A stretch of 64,000 nt of DNA, taken from the NCBI GenBank assembly GCA_045641625.1, contig JAZUHH010000017.1:1-64000 (forward strand), written 5' to 3'. Shown here in pieces: positions 8,398 through 18,009 of this stretch. Source of the stretch: UBA1723 sp045641625. Lineage in GTDB: Bacteria > Bacteroidota > Bacteroidia > Bacteroidales > Paludibacteraceae. The stretch's first letter is position 1, and each line of letters starts with the position of its first letter. The notes below the pieces were generated by a model, which did no database searches, had not been told where the DNA came from, and was given only the letters and a program-made list of their open reading frames with translations. Made by a program: the position numbers and the translations under genes.

Positions 8398-9273
8398 ATG
8401 AAAGACATTCTAAACTTACTTACTATCCAGAAAATCAAAGGGTTCGGGCAGTCCCGAATCAAGTCGTTCTATTTACAGGGGATGAGTGACGAGCAGATCA
8501 TCCACTGCACGAACTTCCCGAATTTCACACTTTTGAGGCAGGAGACCATGAGGGAGCTGACAGTTCTGGAAGGATACGGAATCAAGGCGATCTCATACCT
8601 TGACGAGCCTTTGAGGGACATTCCCGACGCGCCGATGGTGCTGTTCTGCAAGGGCGACATTTCACTTCTCGGCAGAGACGTGTTCAAGGTCGCAGTAATC
8701 GGCACAAGGGACATAACTCCCGAAATCGAGGACAAGGAGCGCAGAATAGTCCGTGAAATATCCAGACACGCAGTTACCGTGAGCGGACTTGCACTGGGAT
8801 GCGACGCAATAGCCCACGAGGAGACAATCAGAAGCGGAGGCAGGACCATAGCCATACTACCCTCTTCGATCCAGACTATAAAGCCGGCAACGAACCACAG
8901 GCTTGCACAGGAGATTCTCGGCACGGGTGGCCTGTTGGTCAGCGAATACATGTTCAACGCCACCGACACATTCGAAATCAAGCACAGGTACATAGAGAGG
9001 GACAGGCTACAGCCGCTATTCTCGAACGGAGTCGTTCTCTGCGCAAGCAAGGCTGGCGGAGGCTCGAGAATCGCGACAGGCCATGCCTCGACAATGAACA
9101 GACCGGTCTGCGCGCTCACGTTCCCCGCCCTTGCCACGGACCAGAGGTACGAGCTGAACAGAAAACTCATAGAGAGCCGAAGTGCCTGTGCAGCAGACAG
9201 TTGCGAGGACATATCCAAATGGCTTGAAACGGTCAGGGGGACAAGACCTGCCACACAGCTGAGCATCTTCTGA
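8398..9273 (+). CDS. dprA: DNA processing protein DprA
   Basis: DprA/Smf single-strand DNA-binding protein of 291 residues, which loads RecA on incoming DNA in natural transformation. The Rossmann-like fold shows the SGLALGCDAIAHEE motif, preceded by VIGTRDITPE and followed by GGLLVSEY. It is shorter than the common 360-380 residues and ends soon after the Rossmann domain, so the C-terminal winged-helix domain appears to be absent. A spacer of 130 nt separates it from the upstream terminator; no clear TAnnTTTG box was found for it. Confidence 0.87.
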   Translation: MKDILNLLTIQKIKGFGQSRIKSFYLQGMSDEQIIHCTNFPNFTLLRQETMRELTVLEGYGIKAISYLDEPLRDIPDAPMVLFCKGDISLLGRDVFKVAVIGTRDITPEIEDKERRIVREISRHAVTVSGLALGCDAIAHEETIRSGGRTIAILPSSIQTIKPATNHRLAQEILGTGGLLVSEYMFNATDTFEIKHRYIERDRLQPLFSNGVVLCASKAGGGSRIATGHASTMNRPVCALTFPALATDQRYELNRKLIESRSACAADSCEDISKWLETVRGTRPATQLSIF

Positions 9274-9334
9274 AAAGGCTTGGCCTGAACAAGATTTTCT
9301 GCGGATTTTTCTTGGAAGATAGAGAAATTTTCAC

Positions 9335-9342
9335 TATCTTTG
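9335..9342 (+). promoter_or_regulatory. -7 box TATCTTTG upstream of the DUF6057 gene
   Basis: TATCTTTG lies within the context TTTTCACTATCTTTGCAC, the same context as the parC promoter. It falls inside an upstream extension of the reading frame and so argues for the ATG at 9381 as the start. Confidence 0.7.
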
Positions 9343-9380
9343 CACTACATTTTTCACACAAAAATCTAAGTAAAAATCCG

Positions 9381-11141
9381 ATGTTGGAAACACTCAAAAA
9401 CAAGCAGACAATAATTACCTCCATACTATGGCTTGCCTTCGCAATAGCCTTTCTTGGAGTCTATGAGCAGGATATAATCTATAACCTACATTTGGGTTCG
9501 TTCTTCTGCAACGCAGAGTACTATCACGACAAGGTGATAATAGAGGACGGACACCTTGCCTACCTGGCAAGATACCTGGGCCAGTTCTTCATCTACCCTC
9601 TACAGGCAAGCATAGTCCTAAGCATAGTCTTGGACGGCATATCAGTCTGGCTTTCAAGAATCATCGGATACAAGCCCGGAAACATGGTCATGGGCTTCAT
9701 TCCCGCATTCCTTTGCACACTTGTCATCGGAGTGGTCGGACATTACATGCACAACAACATCCGCGACGTGCTTACTCTCCCTTGCATGGGACTTCTGCTT
9801 ATAGTCGGGAACATGTGGGTGGCAAAGATGATGTACGAGAAGGAGGACATCAAGTTCCTTTACCTTGACATCGCGATGGTTACTATGGTCGGCTTCGTCA
9901 TCGGCGGACTTGTCGGACTATTCGCAGCGCTTGGAATGGCGAGCGTTGTGATTGTGAGGGACATGAAGAAGGGAGCCGTATGCTACGCCATAGCCATCGT
10001 CTGCTCGCTATACATGCTGTGGTGGTACAAAGACACAAGATACTGGCTTACACCGCTTACAAACTTCGACTACACAGAAATAGCGGTTGTGGAGCTGATC
10101 ATGTTCCTTTCCCCTTCGATCCTTGTGCTTGACAAGGCTATGAAGAGCAGCGACAAACTGCCTAACTGGACAAAGGCCAATGACAAGATCTACGGCTTCA
10201 AGTTCTTCAACATCGTTCTTGCATTGCTAATCTCAGGAGCGATATACCTTGCAAGCGAGAGAAGTTCGGCATTCAGAGGCGAGTGCAAGCTTACAAGGCT
10301 GATGGTGAACAACGACTTCAAGGGCATGGTCAAGGCCGCCAACGAGATCGAGGAACCTAACTGGGCATGCTACGGACTGAGACTTATCGGACTTGAGCAG
10401 ACAGGCAGGACCGAGCAGGACATATTCAAGTACACATGCAAAAAGTCAGACTTCCCGATTGCAACCGACTTCCACTACCCTTGGCTTAACCTTTACGCAG
10501 GACAGCCTCTGTACTCGCTGTCATACGCTATGGACTACCACTTGTTCAAGGAGGAGAACTACCTAAACATGATGGTAATGACATACGACTACATCCTTGT
10601 AGGCGAGAAGGATGCGGCAGAAAAGATACTTAGCAAGATGGACGACAACATCGTTTACAGAAGCTGGTGCGAGAAGGTCAGAAAGCACTACGGCTCGCAC
10701 ATAGAGTTCGCCCAGACACACAAGCAGTTCGGCAAGGCCATGATGGGAGCGTTCAGAGAGAACATCATCTACGGACAGGTGCCTTTCGAATACACATTCA
10801 AACTGCCGACAGTGGCAAACGGAGTGAACGTGTCACGCAGAACACTGACAGCTCTGTTCGAGAAGGACCTTACATACTTCAAGACAATCATGATGGCAAT
10901 GGGTGACAAGTACCAGGGCACTCTGCCAAACCCAATCCAGGAGGCTATCTGCATCTGCTCAATCAACGGAGACGACTCTCTTATCGAGAAATTCCCGGTA
11001 TCTCCGCTTATCGGACAGAAGGCTAACGACATCCTGAGGGACATGAAGTCCGGCAAGGGATACGATGAGATTGCAAAGAAATACGGAGACTCGTACTTCA
11101 CATACTACTTCTTCGCAGTTAAACCTGAAAGAACAAACTAG
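9381..11141 (+). CDS. DUF6057-family polytopic membrane protein
   Basis: The protein has 586 residues from the ATG at 9381; an in-frame upstream ATG at 9312 precedes the promoter and is unlikely. The N-terminal half has about eight hydrophobic segments (residues about 15-260) and the C-terminal half is soluble, with a helical repeat look. I recognise it as the Bacteroidales family annotated DUF6057, whose function is unknown. It is followed 17 nt later by a lipoprotein gene, and the pair probably forms an operon. Confidence 0.7.
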   Translation: MLETLKNKQTIITSILWLAFAIAFLGVYEQDIIYNLHLGSFFCNAEYYHDKVIIEDGHLAYLARYLGQFFIYPLQASIVLSIVLDGISVWLSRIIGYKPGNMVMGFIPAFLCTLVIGVVGHYMHNNIRDVLTLPCMGLLLIVGNMWVAKMMYEKEDIKFLYLDIAMVTMVGFVIGGLVGLFAALGMASVVIVRDMKKGAVCYAIAIVCSLYMLWWYKDTRYWLTPLTNFDYTEIAVVELIMFLSPSILVLDKAMKSSDKLPNWTKANDKIYGFKFFNIVLALLISGAIYLASERSSAFRGECKLTRLMVNNDFKGMVKAANEIEEPNWACYGLRLIGLEQTGRTEQDIFKYTCKKSDFPIATDFHYPWLNLYAGQPLYSLSYAMDYHLFKEENYLNMMVMTYDYILVGEKDAAEKILSKMDDNIVYRSWCEKVRKHYGSHIEFAQTHKQFGKAMMGAFRENIIYGQVPFEYTFKLPTVANGVNVSRRTLTALFEKDLTYFKTIMMAMGDKYQGTLPNPIQEAICICSINGDDSLIEKFPVSPLIGQKANDILRDMKSGKGYDEIAKKYGDSYFTYYFFAVKPERTN

Positions 11142-11158
11142 CAAAAGGAAAGACAGCA

Positions 11159-12769
11159 ATGAAAAAGACAGCATACAGCATATTGGTCTGCGGAGTCATA
11201 GCTCTTATGACAGCCTGCACACCCTCAGAGCCAAAGCAAAGCACAGAGACAGGCACAATGCCACAGATATATCCGGACTACACAAACGTGACTATTCCGG
11301 TGAACATCGCCCCTATGAACTTCAAAATCGAGAGCAAGGGCGAGAAGTTCGTGGTCAAGGCTACCTACGGAAACACTAAGAAAGTATTTGGAGCAGACAG
11401 CGAAGGCATAGTGACATTCAGTCCCAAGGCATGGAAGGAGATGACAAGCGCGGCTAACGGGGGAAGCATAAGCTATGAGATCTACGCAAAGCAGGGCAAC
11501 AGCTGGGTGAAGTACAACACATTCAGACAGAATGTTGTGGGTGACTCAATAGACAAGTACCTGACATACAGACTTATCGAGCCTCTTTACAAGTACATCG
11601 GACACATGGGTATCTATCAGTACGACACAGAGACTTCGCAGGAGAAGGCAATCTTCGACTACCGCAAGAACCAGATCAGCCGCGACTATGACCGCACATA
11701 CTGCATGAACTGCCACACGTCGCAGAGAAACAACCCTGGCAACCGAATGTTCTATGTCAGAGGAAGCAAAGGAGGCATGATGCTGACTTACAACGGAGAG
11801 ACAAAGCTTGTGAACACAAAGTGCGGAGACATGAAGTATTCGACTGCATACGCACAGTGGCACCCTACATTGCCATATATTGCGGCAACAAGCGAGAATG
11901 TCCGCCAGTCATTCGCCTCGAACGACAACAAGAAGATCTACCAGTTCGACAAGTACGGAGACATAGTTCTCTATGACATCGAAAAGAACGAGATAACAAA
12001 CGTGTTCAAGACTCCGAACAGAATCGAGGGAATGCTCTCTTGGAGCCCTGACGGCAACTACCTTTACTACTGCTACACAGACACTGCAATAACTACACAA
12101 AGCTCTCCGCTAAGGCAGAAGTACAACATAGCAAGAATAAAGTTCAACGCTGACACCAAGACCTTCGGAAACGTAGAGGAAGGAAGCAACAACATCACTT
12201 CATCCGAGACGATTGTCAACGCAGTTGCCTTGGACAGCAGTGCGGCAGCCCCTAAGATCAACGTGGACGGAAAGCACATGCTATTCAGGATGGGCAAGTA
12301 CGGCATGTACATGCAGACAAACAAGACTGCTGACATCTACATAATGGACTTGGAGACAAAGAAGTTTCACCCTCTTGACTCGCTTAACTCGCCACAGGCA
12401 GACCATTTCCACGACTTCTCGAGCACAGGAAGATGGATCTCTTACGAGAGCAAGAAGGAGGACGGAAACTATGCAAAGGTTTACTTCAGCTACTTCGACA
12501 GGGACGGAGTTGCACACAAGCCTTTCGCAATGCCTCACGAGAACCCTCTATGGGACAAGGAGCTGCTAAAGAGCTACAACTGCAGCGAGTTCACGACTTG
12601 TGCCAACGACAAGCTGTCAAAGGACTATCATACAATACTTGACAACGATCCTTTGACACAGGCTAACTACGGTGACAAGATCGACAGCACTTCAATAAAC
12701 GGCACAAGCGGCGCTTCTCAGGTCAACGGAGTGGGTGGAGCCTCGAGAGTTACTCCGGAGAAGAAATAA
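11159..12769 (+). CDS. PD40/TolB-like lipoprotein with one CxxCH motif
   Basis: Lipoprotein of 536 residues with signal peptide and lipobox LMTAC (C20). The C-terminal half contains WD40-like/PD40 beta-propeller strands such as YAQWHPTLPYIAATS, LSWSPDGNYLYYCY and FHDFSSTGRWISYES. A single CMNCH motif at 182-186 matches the c-type heme attachment signature. It is likely exported to the periplasm or outer membrane. No cytochrome c maturation gene is nearby, so heme attachment is uncertain. It is probably co-transcribed with the upstream membrane protein. Confidence 0.65.
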   Translation: MKKTAYSILVCGVIALMTACTPSEPKQSTETGTMPQIYPDYTNVTIPVNIAPMNFKIESKGEKFVVKATYGNTKKVFGADSEGIVTFSPKAWKEMTSAANGGSISYEIYAKQGNSWVKYNTFRQNVVGDSIDKYLTYRLIEPLYKYIGHMGIYQYDTETSQEKAIFDYRKNQISRDYDRTYCMNCHTSQRNNPGNRMFYVRGSKGGMMLTYNGETKLVNTKCGDMKYSTAYAQWHPTLPYIAATSENVRQSFASNDNKKIYQFDKYGDIVLYDIEKNEITNVFKTPNRIEGMLSWSPDGNYLYYCYTDTAITTQSSPLRQKYNIARIKFNADTKTFGNVEEGSNNITSSETIVNAVALDSSAAAPKINVDGKHMLFRMGKYGMYMQTNKTADIYIMDLETKKFHPLDSLNSPQADHFHDFSSTGRWISYESKKEDGNYAKVYFSYFDRDGVAHKPFAMPHENPLWDKELLKSYNCSEFTTCANDKLSKDYHTILDNDPLTQANYGDKIDSTSINGTSGASQVNGVGGASRVTPEKK

Positions 12770-12786
12770 ACTAAAAAAGAAAGACA

Positions 12787-14157
12787 ATGAGATTTGACGA
12801 GATAGAATTCACTCCAGAACTACTGGACGGACTGGATGCGATGAACTTCCAGGAAATGACTCCTATCCAGGAGCAGTCCATGCCAGAGATACTGAAGGGC
12901 AACGACCTGATAGCCTGCGCTCAGACAGGAACAGGAAAGACTGCGGCCTACCTGCTTCCGCTGATAAACAGGCTTCTGAAGGACACATCGGGAGACGACA
13001 AGGTCAGGGCAATAGTTATGGCTCCGACACGCGAGCTTGCACAGCAGATAGACCAGCAGCTTGAGGGATTCTCCTACTTCGTGTCAGTTTCTTCAGTCGC
13101 AGTTTATGGAGGAAACGACGCATCGGCATGGTCAACACAGAAGCAGGCCATGCAGAACGGAACAGACATCGTGATAGCTACTCCGGGACGATTGATCTCA
13201 CACATCAAGATGGACAACGTGGACTTCTCGGGAGTCAAGTATTTCATTCTTGACGAGGCGGACAGAATGCTGGACATGGGATTCTATGACGACATCATCC
13301 AGATAGTCAAGAAACTTCCCGTAGAGAGGCAGACAATCATGTTCTCTGCAACAATGCCGGACAAGATCAAGAAGCTTGCAAACAACATTCTTCGCAACCC
13401 TTCGTTCGTGAATGTGGCAATCTCTAAGCCGGCAGAGGGAATCGAGCAGTCAGCATACGTCTGCTACGAACCTCAGAAACTTGGTTTGATAAAGTATCTT
13501 GTCAAGGAGAAATCACAGGACAAGACAATCATATTCTCTTCTAAGAAGCAGAAGGTCAAGGACATCTATCACACACTTATGAGACAGGGTGTGAAGTGCG
13601 GATGCATGCACGCAGACCTTGAGCAGAACGAGAGAGAGGAAGTCATGCTCGACTACAAGAGCGGAAAGATAAACGTGCTTGTAGCGACTGACATCGTTGC
13701 CAGAGGTATTGACATCGAGGGAATAGACCTGGTGGTCAACTATGACGTGCCTCACGATGCAGAGGACTACATCCATAGAATCGGACGTACTGCAAGAGCA
13801 AACAGAGAGGGAGCAGGTGTGACATTTGTCTCGCCAGAGGACCAGGACAAATTCTATATGATAGAAAAATTCCTTGACAAGGAGATCACAAAGGCTCAGG
13901 TTCCCGAGCAGTTGGGAGAAACTCCCGAATACGCTCCAAGACGCGCTAACGGAGGCAACAAGGGCAACCGAAGAAACGGAAGGAACAACAACCGCAGAAG
14001 ACCGGACAACAGACCCAAGCAGGAGAACAAAAGCGAACAAGCTTCCAAAGAGAATGCTGATGGTCAAAACAACGAGCATAAGCGTCCTAGAAACAATCAT
14101 CGCAGACCTTTCCACAAAAGGAAACCTAAGGCCAATACCGATGACGCTCAAGGATAA
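12787..14157 (+). CDS. DEAD-box ATP-dependent RNA helicase
   Basis: RhlE-like RNA helicase of 456 residues. The motifs run in order: Q motif region (MTPIQEQSMP), AQTGTGKT near residue 40, PTRELAQQ, TPGR, DEAD, SAT, and HRIGRTAR near residue 337. The last 80 residues are a basic, Asn/Arg/Lys-rich disordered tail, typical of helicases acting on structured rRNA or mRNA. It likely works in ribosome assembly or RNA decay; the exact paralog cannot be named. Confidence 0.93.
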   Translation: MRFDEIEFTPELLDGLDAMNFQEMTPIQEQSMPEILKGNDLIACAQTGTGKTAAYLLPLINRLLKDTSGDDKVRAIVMAPTRELAQQIDQQLEGFSYFVSVSSVAVYGGNDASAWSTQKQAMQNGTDIVIATPGRLISHIKMDNVDFSGVKYFILDEADRMLDMGFYDDIIQIVKKLPVERQTIMFSATMPDKIKKLANNILRNPSFVNVAISKPAEGIEQSAYVCYEPQKLGLIKYLVKEKSQDKTIIFSSKKQKVKDIYHTLMRQGVKCGCMHADLEQNEREEVMLDYKSGKINVLVATDIVARGIDIEGIDLVVNYDVPHDAEDYIHRIGRTARANREGAGVTFVSPEDQDKFYMIEKFLDKEITKAQVPEQLGETPEYAPRRANGGNKGNRRNGRNNNRRRPDNRPKQENKSEQASKENADGQNNEHKRPRNNHRRPFHKRKPKANTDDAQG

Positions 14158-14193
14158 CAAAAGATTTAATAAACAAAATTAAACTACGAATTT

Positions 14194-16857
14194 ATGCCAC
14201 AGGTTACATTCATACTAAAGACAGACAGCACAATAAAGGATACCATATACGTTTGTGGCTCGTGTGCTGAGTTGGGATTTACAGAAGAAAACGCTCTGCC
14301 AATGACTCTGAACGAGGACGGAGAGTGGAGAGTGACTGTGAACATCAACAAGAGCAGCATCAGATACTCATACTTCACAAAAAGCGAGGACAAGACAGTC
14401 GGAGAGCCTTGGATGTCAAGACGCATAGCTCTTCCGACAACTCTATACCCCAAAGTGGCCATAATGGACACTTACATGCACTTTGCCAACGAAAGGGACA
14501 TCATGCGTACAAAGGTGTTCACAGAGGCTGTGTGCTACCACCCGAAGAACTCACAGTTCGAGAAGAGATCTTCTCCGGTCATATTCAATGTGGCAATGTC
14601 CAACCTGCTTGCCGAACACGAGCTATGCCTGATAGGAGACAGATCTGCACTAGGCAAGTGGGACGAGGATGACGCAATCGTTCTTCAGTGCATGGAGCCA
14701 CCTTACTGGTGCGCACAACTTGACGCAGGAAAGCTGAAGAAGGGTGCAGAATACAAATACATTATCAGAGACAAGAACACACACCAGATTCTTTCCTGGG
14801 AGGATGGTCAGAACAGAACCTTCAAGATACCTAAGGGAAGCCACAACATGATCATCGTTTCCGAGGGTGAACCAAGATTCCTTCTGCCTCCGTTCAAGGG
14901 CGCAGGAGTGGCAATTCCAGTGTTCTCACTAAGGACAGAGCAGAGCTGTGGTTGTGGAGAGTTCAATGACTTGAAGTGGCTTGCAAACTTTGCAAAGGAG
15001 GCTGGACTGAAGATGATCCAGACTCTGCCTATAAATGACACTACAAGCAGATGGAGCTGGAAGGATTCATATCCGTACAGCGCTATCTCTACATTTGCAC
15101 TTCACCCAATATACATCAACGTGGAGAGCGTGGGTGTGCTTCCCGACAAGTCCGCATACGACAAGGTAAAGGAAGAGCTAAACTCTTTCGAGACAGTTGA
15201 CTACGAGACTGTAATGAGAGTCAAGATGAGCATTTTGAAAGAGATTTTTGCCCGCGACGGCAAACAGACTTTCGCCACTCACCAGTACCAGGACTTCTTC
15301 AACGCCAACGAGCATTGGTTGAAGCCTTACGCGGCATTCTCTTACTTCAGAGACAAGAAGGGAACTTGCGAGACTGCACAGTGGGGCGAAGCATCCAAAT
15401 ACTCGGAAGGACTTATCGAGAAGGTCTGCAACCCAGAGTACGAGGAATACAGCAAGATAGCCTTCTACTTCTTCGTACAGTACCACTTGGACAAGCAGCT
15501 AAGAGCCGCAGCCACTTACTGCCACTCTTTGGGAATTGCTTTGAAGGGTGACATTCCAATCGGTATGGATCTTAACAGCGTTGACGTTTGGCAGCATCCC
15601 GAGCTGTTCGACGCCAAAGGTAGCGCCGGAGCTCCACCTGATGACTTCACACGTTTCGGCCAGAACTGGGGATTCCCTATCTATAACTGGAACGAGATGG
15701 AGAAGGAGGACTACGCATGGTGGAAGGCAAGATTCAGAAAAATGTCCGACTACTTCGACGCATACCGTATAGACCATATCCTAGGATTCTTCAGAATATT
15801 CCGAATACCTAAGGACTACGTTTGGGGACTAATGGGACAGTTCGCCCCTGCTCTACCTCTATCAAAGGACGAGATCCTTGAGTACGGAGTGGAATTCAAC
15901 GAGGAGAACATGTGCCATCCTGACTTCTCGGACGAGACTTTAAGGGACATGTTCGGTGACGAGGACCTTCTAGTCAAAGAGAAGTACATGACGATGATGG
16001 GCAACAAGCGAATCTTGAGGCAGGAGGTCAACACACAGCAAAAGATTCAGTATCTGCTTCCATACTCTACTGACTCGGAGAAGAAGATCAAGGACGGTCT
16101 TATGGAGCTTATGTGCAACGTGCTATTCGTTCGCGACTATCAGGACCCTACGAAGTTCCACCCAAGAATCACTTTGCAGACAACTTTGGTCTATGCTCAC
16201 CTGAGCGAGGACCAGAAGAACAAGATAAACAAGCTTTACAACTACTTCTACTACCAGCGTCACAACGAATTCTGGAAGGGACAGGCTATGAAGAAGCTTC
16301 CTGCTCTTGTCCACTCTACGCAGATGCTTTGCTGCGGCGAGGATTTGGGAATGGTGCCTGAGTGCGTGCCTAACGTAATGAAGGAGCTTGACATTCTTTC
16401 TCTTGAAATCCAGCGCATGCCAAAAGAGATGTATGTAGAGTTCGGCAACCTTGACAGAGTTCCTTACAAGTCAGTTTCAACAACTTCTACGCACGATATG
16501 AGCGGCATTCGCGCATGGTGGGAGGAAGACAGGGCAAGAACACGCAGATACTTCAACAACGAACTTCACGAGTACGGCGAGCCACCTATGTTCTGCGAGC
16601 CTTGGATATGCGAAAGAATCATCACTAACCACCTGCAGAACAATGCAATGTGGGTAATTCTCCCTATCCAGGACTGGATGTCAATAGACGGCAACATTCG
16701 CTGGAACCAGACATTCAAGGAGCGCGTGAACGACCCTGCCGATCCAGACAACTACTGGCACTACAGAATGCACATTTCCATAGAGGATCTGCTGGGCAGA
16801 AAGGATTTCACAAGCAAGATCAAACAGCTCAACAAGAGAACCGGAAGAGCATTCTAA
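14194..16857 (+). CDS. malQ: 4-alpha-glucanotransferase with N-terminal starch-binding domains
   Basis: GH77 amylomaltase of 887 residues that transfers alpha-1,4-glucan chains in maltodextrin or glycogen metabolism. Two CBM20-like beta-sandwich modules occupy about residues 1-110 and 125-225, each with the pattern of aromatic and G-x-W residues (LGKWDEDDAI in the second). The GH77 barrel follows, with YRIDHILGFFRI around residue 526 bearing the nucleophile Asp. The length and CBM20 architecture are as in Bacteroides homologs. No signal peptide, so it is cytoplasmic. Confidence 0.9.
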   Translation: MPQVTFILKTDSTIKDTIYVCGSCAELGFTEENALPMTLNEDGEWRVTVNINKSSIRYSYFTKSEDKTVGEPWMSRRIALPTTLYPKVAIMDTYMHFANERDIMRTKVFTEAVCYHPKNSQFEKRSSPVIFNVAMSNLLAEHELCLIGDRSALGKWDEDDAIVLQCMEPPYWCAQLDAGKLKKGAEYKYIIRDKNTHQILSWEDGQNRTFKIPKGSHNMIIVSEGEPRFLLPPFKGAGVAIPVFSLRTEQSCGCGEFNDLKWLANFAKEAGLKMIQTLPINDTTSRWSWKDSYPYSAISTFALHPIYINVESVGVLPDKSAYDKVKEELNSFETVDYETVMRVKMSILKEIFARDGKQTFATHQYQDFFNANEHWLKPYAAFSYFRDKKGTCETAQWGEASKYSEGLIEKVCNPEYEEYSKIAFYFFVQYHLDKQLRAAATYCHSLGIALKGDIPIGMDLNSVDVWQHPELFDAKGSAGAPPDDFTRFGQNWGFPIYNWNEMEKEDYAWWKARFRKMSDYFDAYRIDHILGFFRIFRIPKDYVWGLMGQFAPALPLSKDEILEYGVEFNEENMCHPDFSDETLRDMFGDEDLLVKEKYMTMMGNKRILRQEVNTQQKIQYLLPYSTDSEKKIKDGLMELMCNVLFVRDYQDPTKFHPRITLQTTLVYAHLSEDQKNKINKLYNYFYYQRHNEFWKGQAMKKLPALVHSTQMLCCGEDLGMVPECVPNVMKELDILSLEIQRMPKEMYVEFGNLDRVPYKSVSTTSTHDMSGIRAWWEEDRARTRRYFNNELHEYGEPPMFCEPWICERIITNHLQNNAMWVILPIQDWMSIDGNIRWNQTFKERVNDPADPDNYWHYRMHISIEDLLGRKDFTSKIKQLNKRTGRAF

Positions 16858-16883
16858 ATCTCACAGCAAACAGAACTTACATC

Positions 16884-16914
16884 AAGGCTGGTCAACAATT
16901 TGGCCAGCCTTTAT
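16884..16914 (+). terminator. Terminator after malQ
   Basis: AAGGCTGG (16884-16891) pairs with CCAGCCTT (16904-16911), followed by TTTAT. It ends the forward malQ transcript. Confidence 0.75.
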
Positions 16915-16930
16915 TTATCGACCGGGCAAA

Positions 16931-16966
16931 ATAAAAAGCAAGCCGTGAAAAGGACACGACTTGCTT
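16931..16966 (-). terminator. Reverse-strand terminator
   Basis: AAGCAAG-C-CGTG (16936-16947) pairs with CACG-A-CTTGCTT (16955-16966), with one mismatch. On the reverse strand the stem is followed by TTTTTATTTT, so it ends a reverse transcript coming from the lipoprotein at 17287 or from the region between. Confidence 0.7.
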
Positions 16967-17286
16967 AATAAGATTTAGGAACAGCGCTTAACTATACTAT
17001 AAAATTTTTCTTAACATTATTCGATTTGTATCATAGCGATTTGACTTGGCAAAACGCCCCATGCAACTTGACTTTTATGCGATTATGAAGACACGAAAAA
17101 GCCAAACAAACAACAAAACACAAATCTTATTTTAACCCCCTCTGAAGCCTCAACAGCATCTGGTTGGCACAACTTATCCAACCGTCTCTTATAACGCCTT
17201 GCACAAGTCTATAAAGGGAAAAACTTAGAATATCTATTACGTATCAAGCATAGAGCAAACTCCATCAAAAAGGGGTGCAATATACT
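16967..17286. other. 320-base stretch without a supported gene
   Basis: It lies between a reverse terminator and the stop of the reverse lipoprotein gene, so it may be a long 3' UTR or hold a small RNA. A hairpin GGTTGG/CCAACC is visible at about 17162-17183. No conserved protein frame, tRNA or TAnnTTTG box was found. A short open reverse frame of about 40 codons exists, without an evident start signal. Confidence 0.4.
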
Positions 17287-17757
17287 TTAATTTCTTTTAA
17301 GTGTGAATTTATATTGGGCAAGGAAACCGCCATTGTAAGTCTCATGTCTTTGACCTGGCGATACCTTGAACCACTGCAGATTCTCAGTGGAGTCCGAAGC
17401 AAAGACATTAGAGACATCTTGAGCCTTTAGACGATATTTCCCTCTAGGCATATCGCCTATGTAGTCTGCAAGAACAATCTCATACTTACCGTCCTTGTCA
17501 GTCACCGAATTACCCATAAAGTAAACCCAAAGCTTACCTTTGTGCGGCACCGAATCAACAGCTACCGAATCAACACAATAGGTACAGGAATCCAACTCAA
17601 AGGCTGTAACCTCAATGTTTTTCAGAGGATTACCATCTTCGTCCATAACCTTACCGCTAATCTTCAAATCACAGATCGGATCTTCGCATCCACTGAAACC
17701 AGAAGATACAAAACCTATAAAAAATAGGGCGAAAATTATACCGAAATAGCTTTTCAT
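17287..17757 (-). CDS. Carboxypeptidase-regulatory-like lipoprotein (paralog 1)
   Basis: Lipoprotein of 156 residues with a signal sequence and a lipobox ending in C23 (SGFSGC). The mature part has a transthyretin-like beta-sandwich pattern: ISGKVMDEDGNPLKNIEVTA, then TDKDGKYEI. It shares layout and endings (YNGGF, AQYKFTLKRN) with the protein at 18010-18474. It resembles the family annotated as radical-SAM-associated putative lipoproteins in Bacteroidales, but no radical SAM gene is nearby. Function unknown. Its own promoter box lies at 17809. Confidence 0.7.
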   Translation of the reverse strand: MKSYFGIIFALFFIGFVSSGFSGCEDPICDLKISGKVMDEDGNPLKNIEVTAFELDSCTYCVDSVAVDSVPHKGKLWVYFMGNSVTDKDGKYEIVLADYIGDMPRGKYRLKAQDVSNVFASDSTENLQWFKVSPGQRHETYNGGFLAQYKFTLKRN

Positions 17758-17808
17758 TGGTATTAGAATAGTAAAGTAAAAGATTAAAGCGTATTTATAT
17801 TACGCCTA

Positions 17809-17816
17809 CAAAGTTA
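17809..17816 (-). promoter_or_regulatory. -7 box TAACTTTG of the lipoprotein at 17287
   Basis: Reverse-strand TAACTTTG fits TAnnTTTG, with a TTG element about 20 bp upstream. It lies 52 bp before the start codon. Confidence 0.6.
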
Positions 17817-17929
17817 CAATTATTATTTATAGAACAATGTTTTTAATCCAAAAAAATGAAAAAAGTGTTCAAAAAGTTTGTTTTGCAGATATTTTTTCGT
17901 GTCTTATCATAAAAAAGGAACAATCAAGA

Positions 17930-17960
17930 AAAAAGAAAAGCGTGAATAAAATACTCACGC
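17930..17960 (-). terminator. Terminator of the lipoprotein at 18010
   Basis: Stem GCGTGA (17940-17945) with TCACGC (17955-17960). On the reverse strand it is followed by a TTTTC/TTTTTT run. Confidence 0.7.
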
Positions 17961-18009
17961 CTTAATTATTTATCATTAACTTTTAACTATGCACTAAGAT
18001 TTTATCGGG

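Noticed and set aside
8469..9266. Long reverse open frame antisense to dprA, and similar ones inside parC, radA and gyrB
   Set aside because: They are mirrors of strongly biased coding genes and show no known family, signal or ribosome site.
17160..17180. TTGGCACA site in the gap after malQ
   Set aside because: The -12 half (TTGC) is absent at the right distance.
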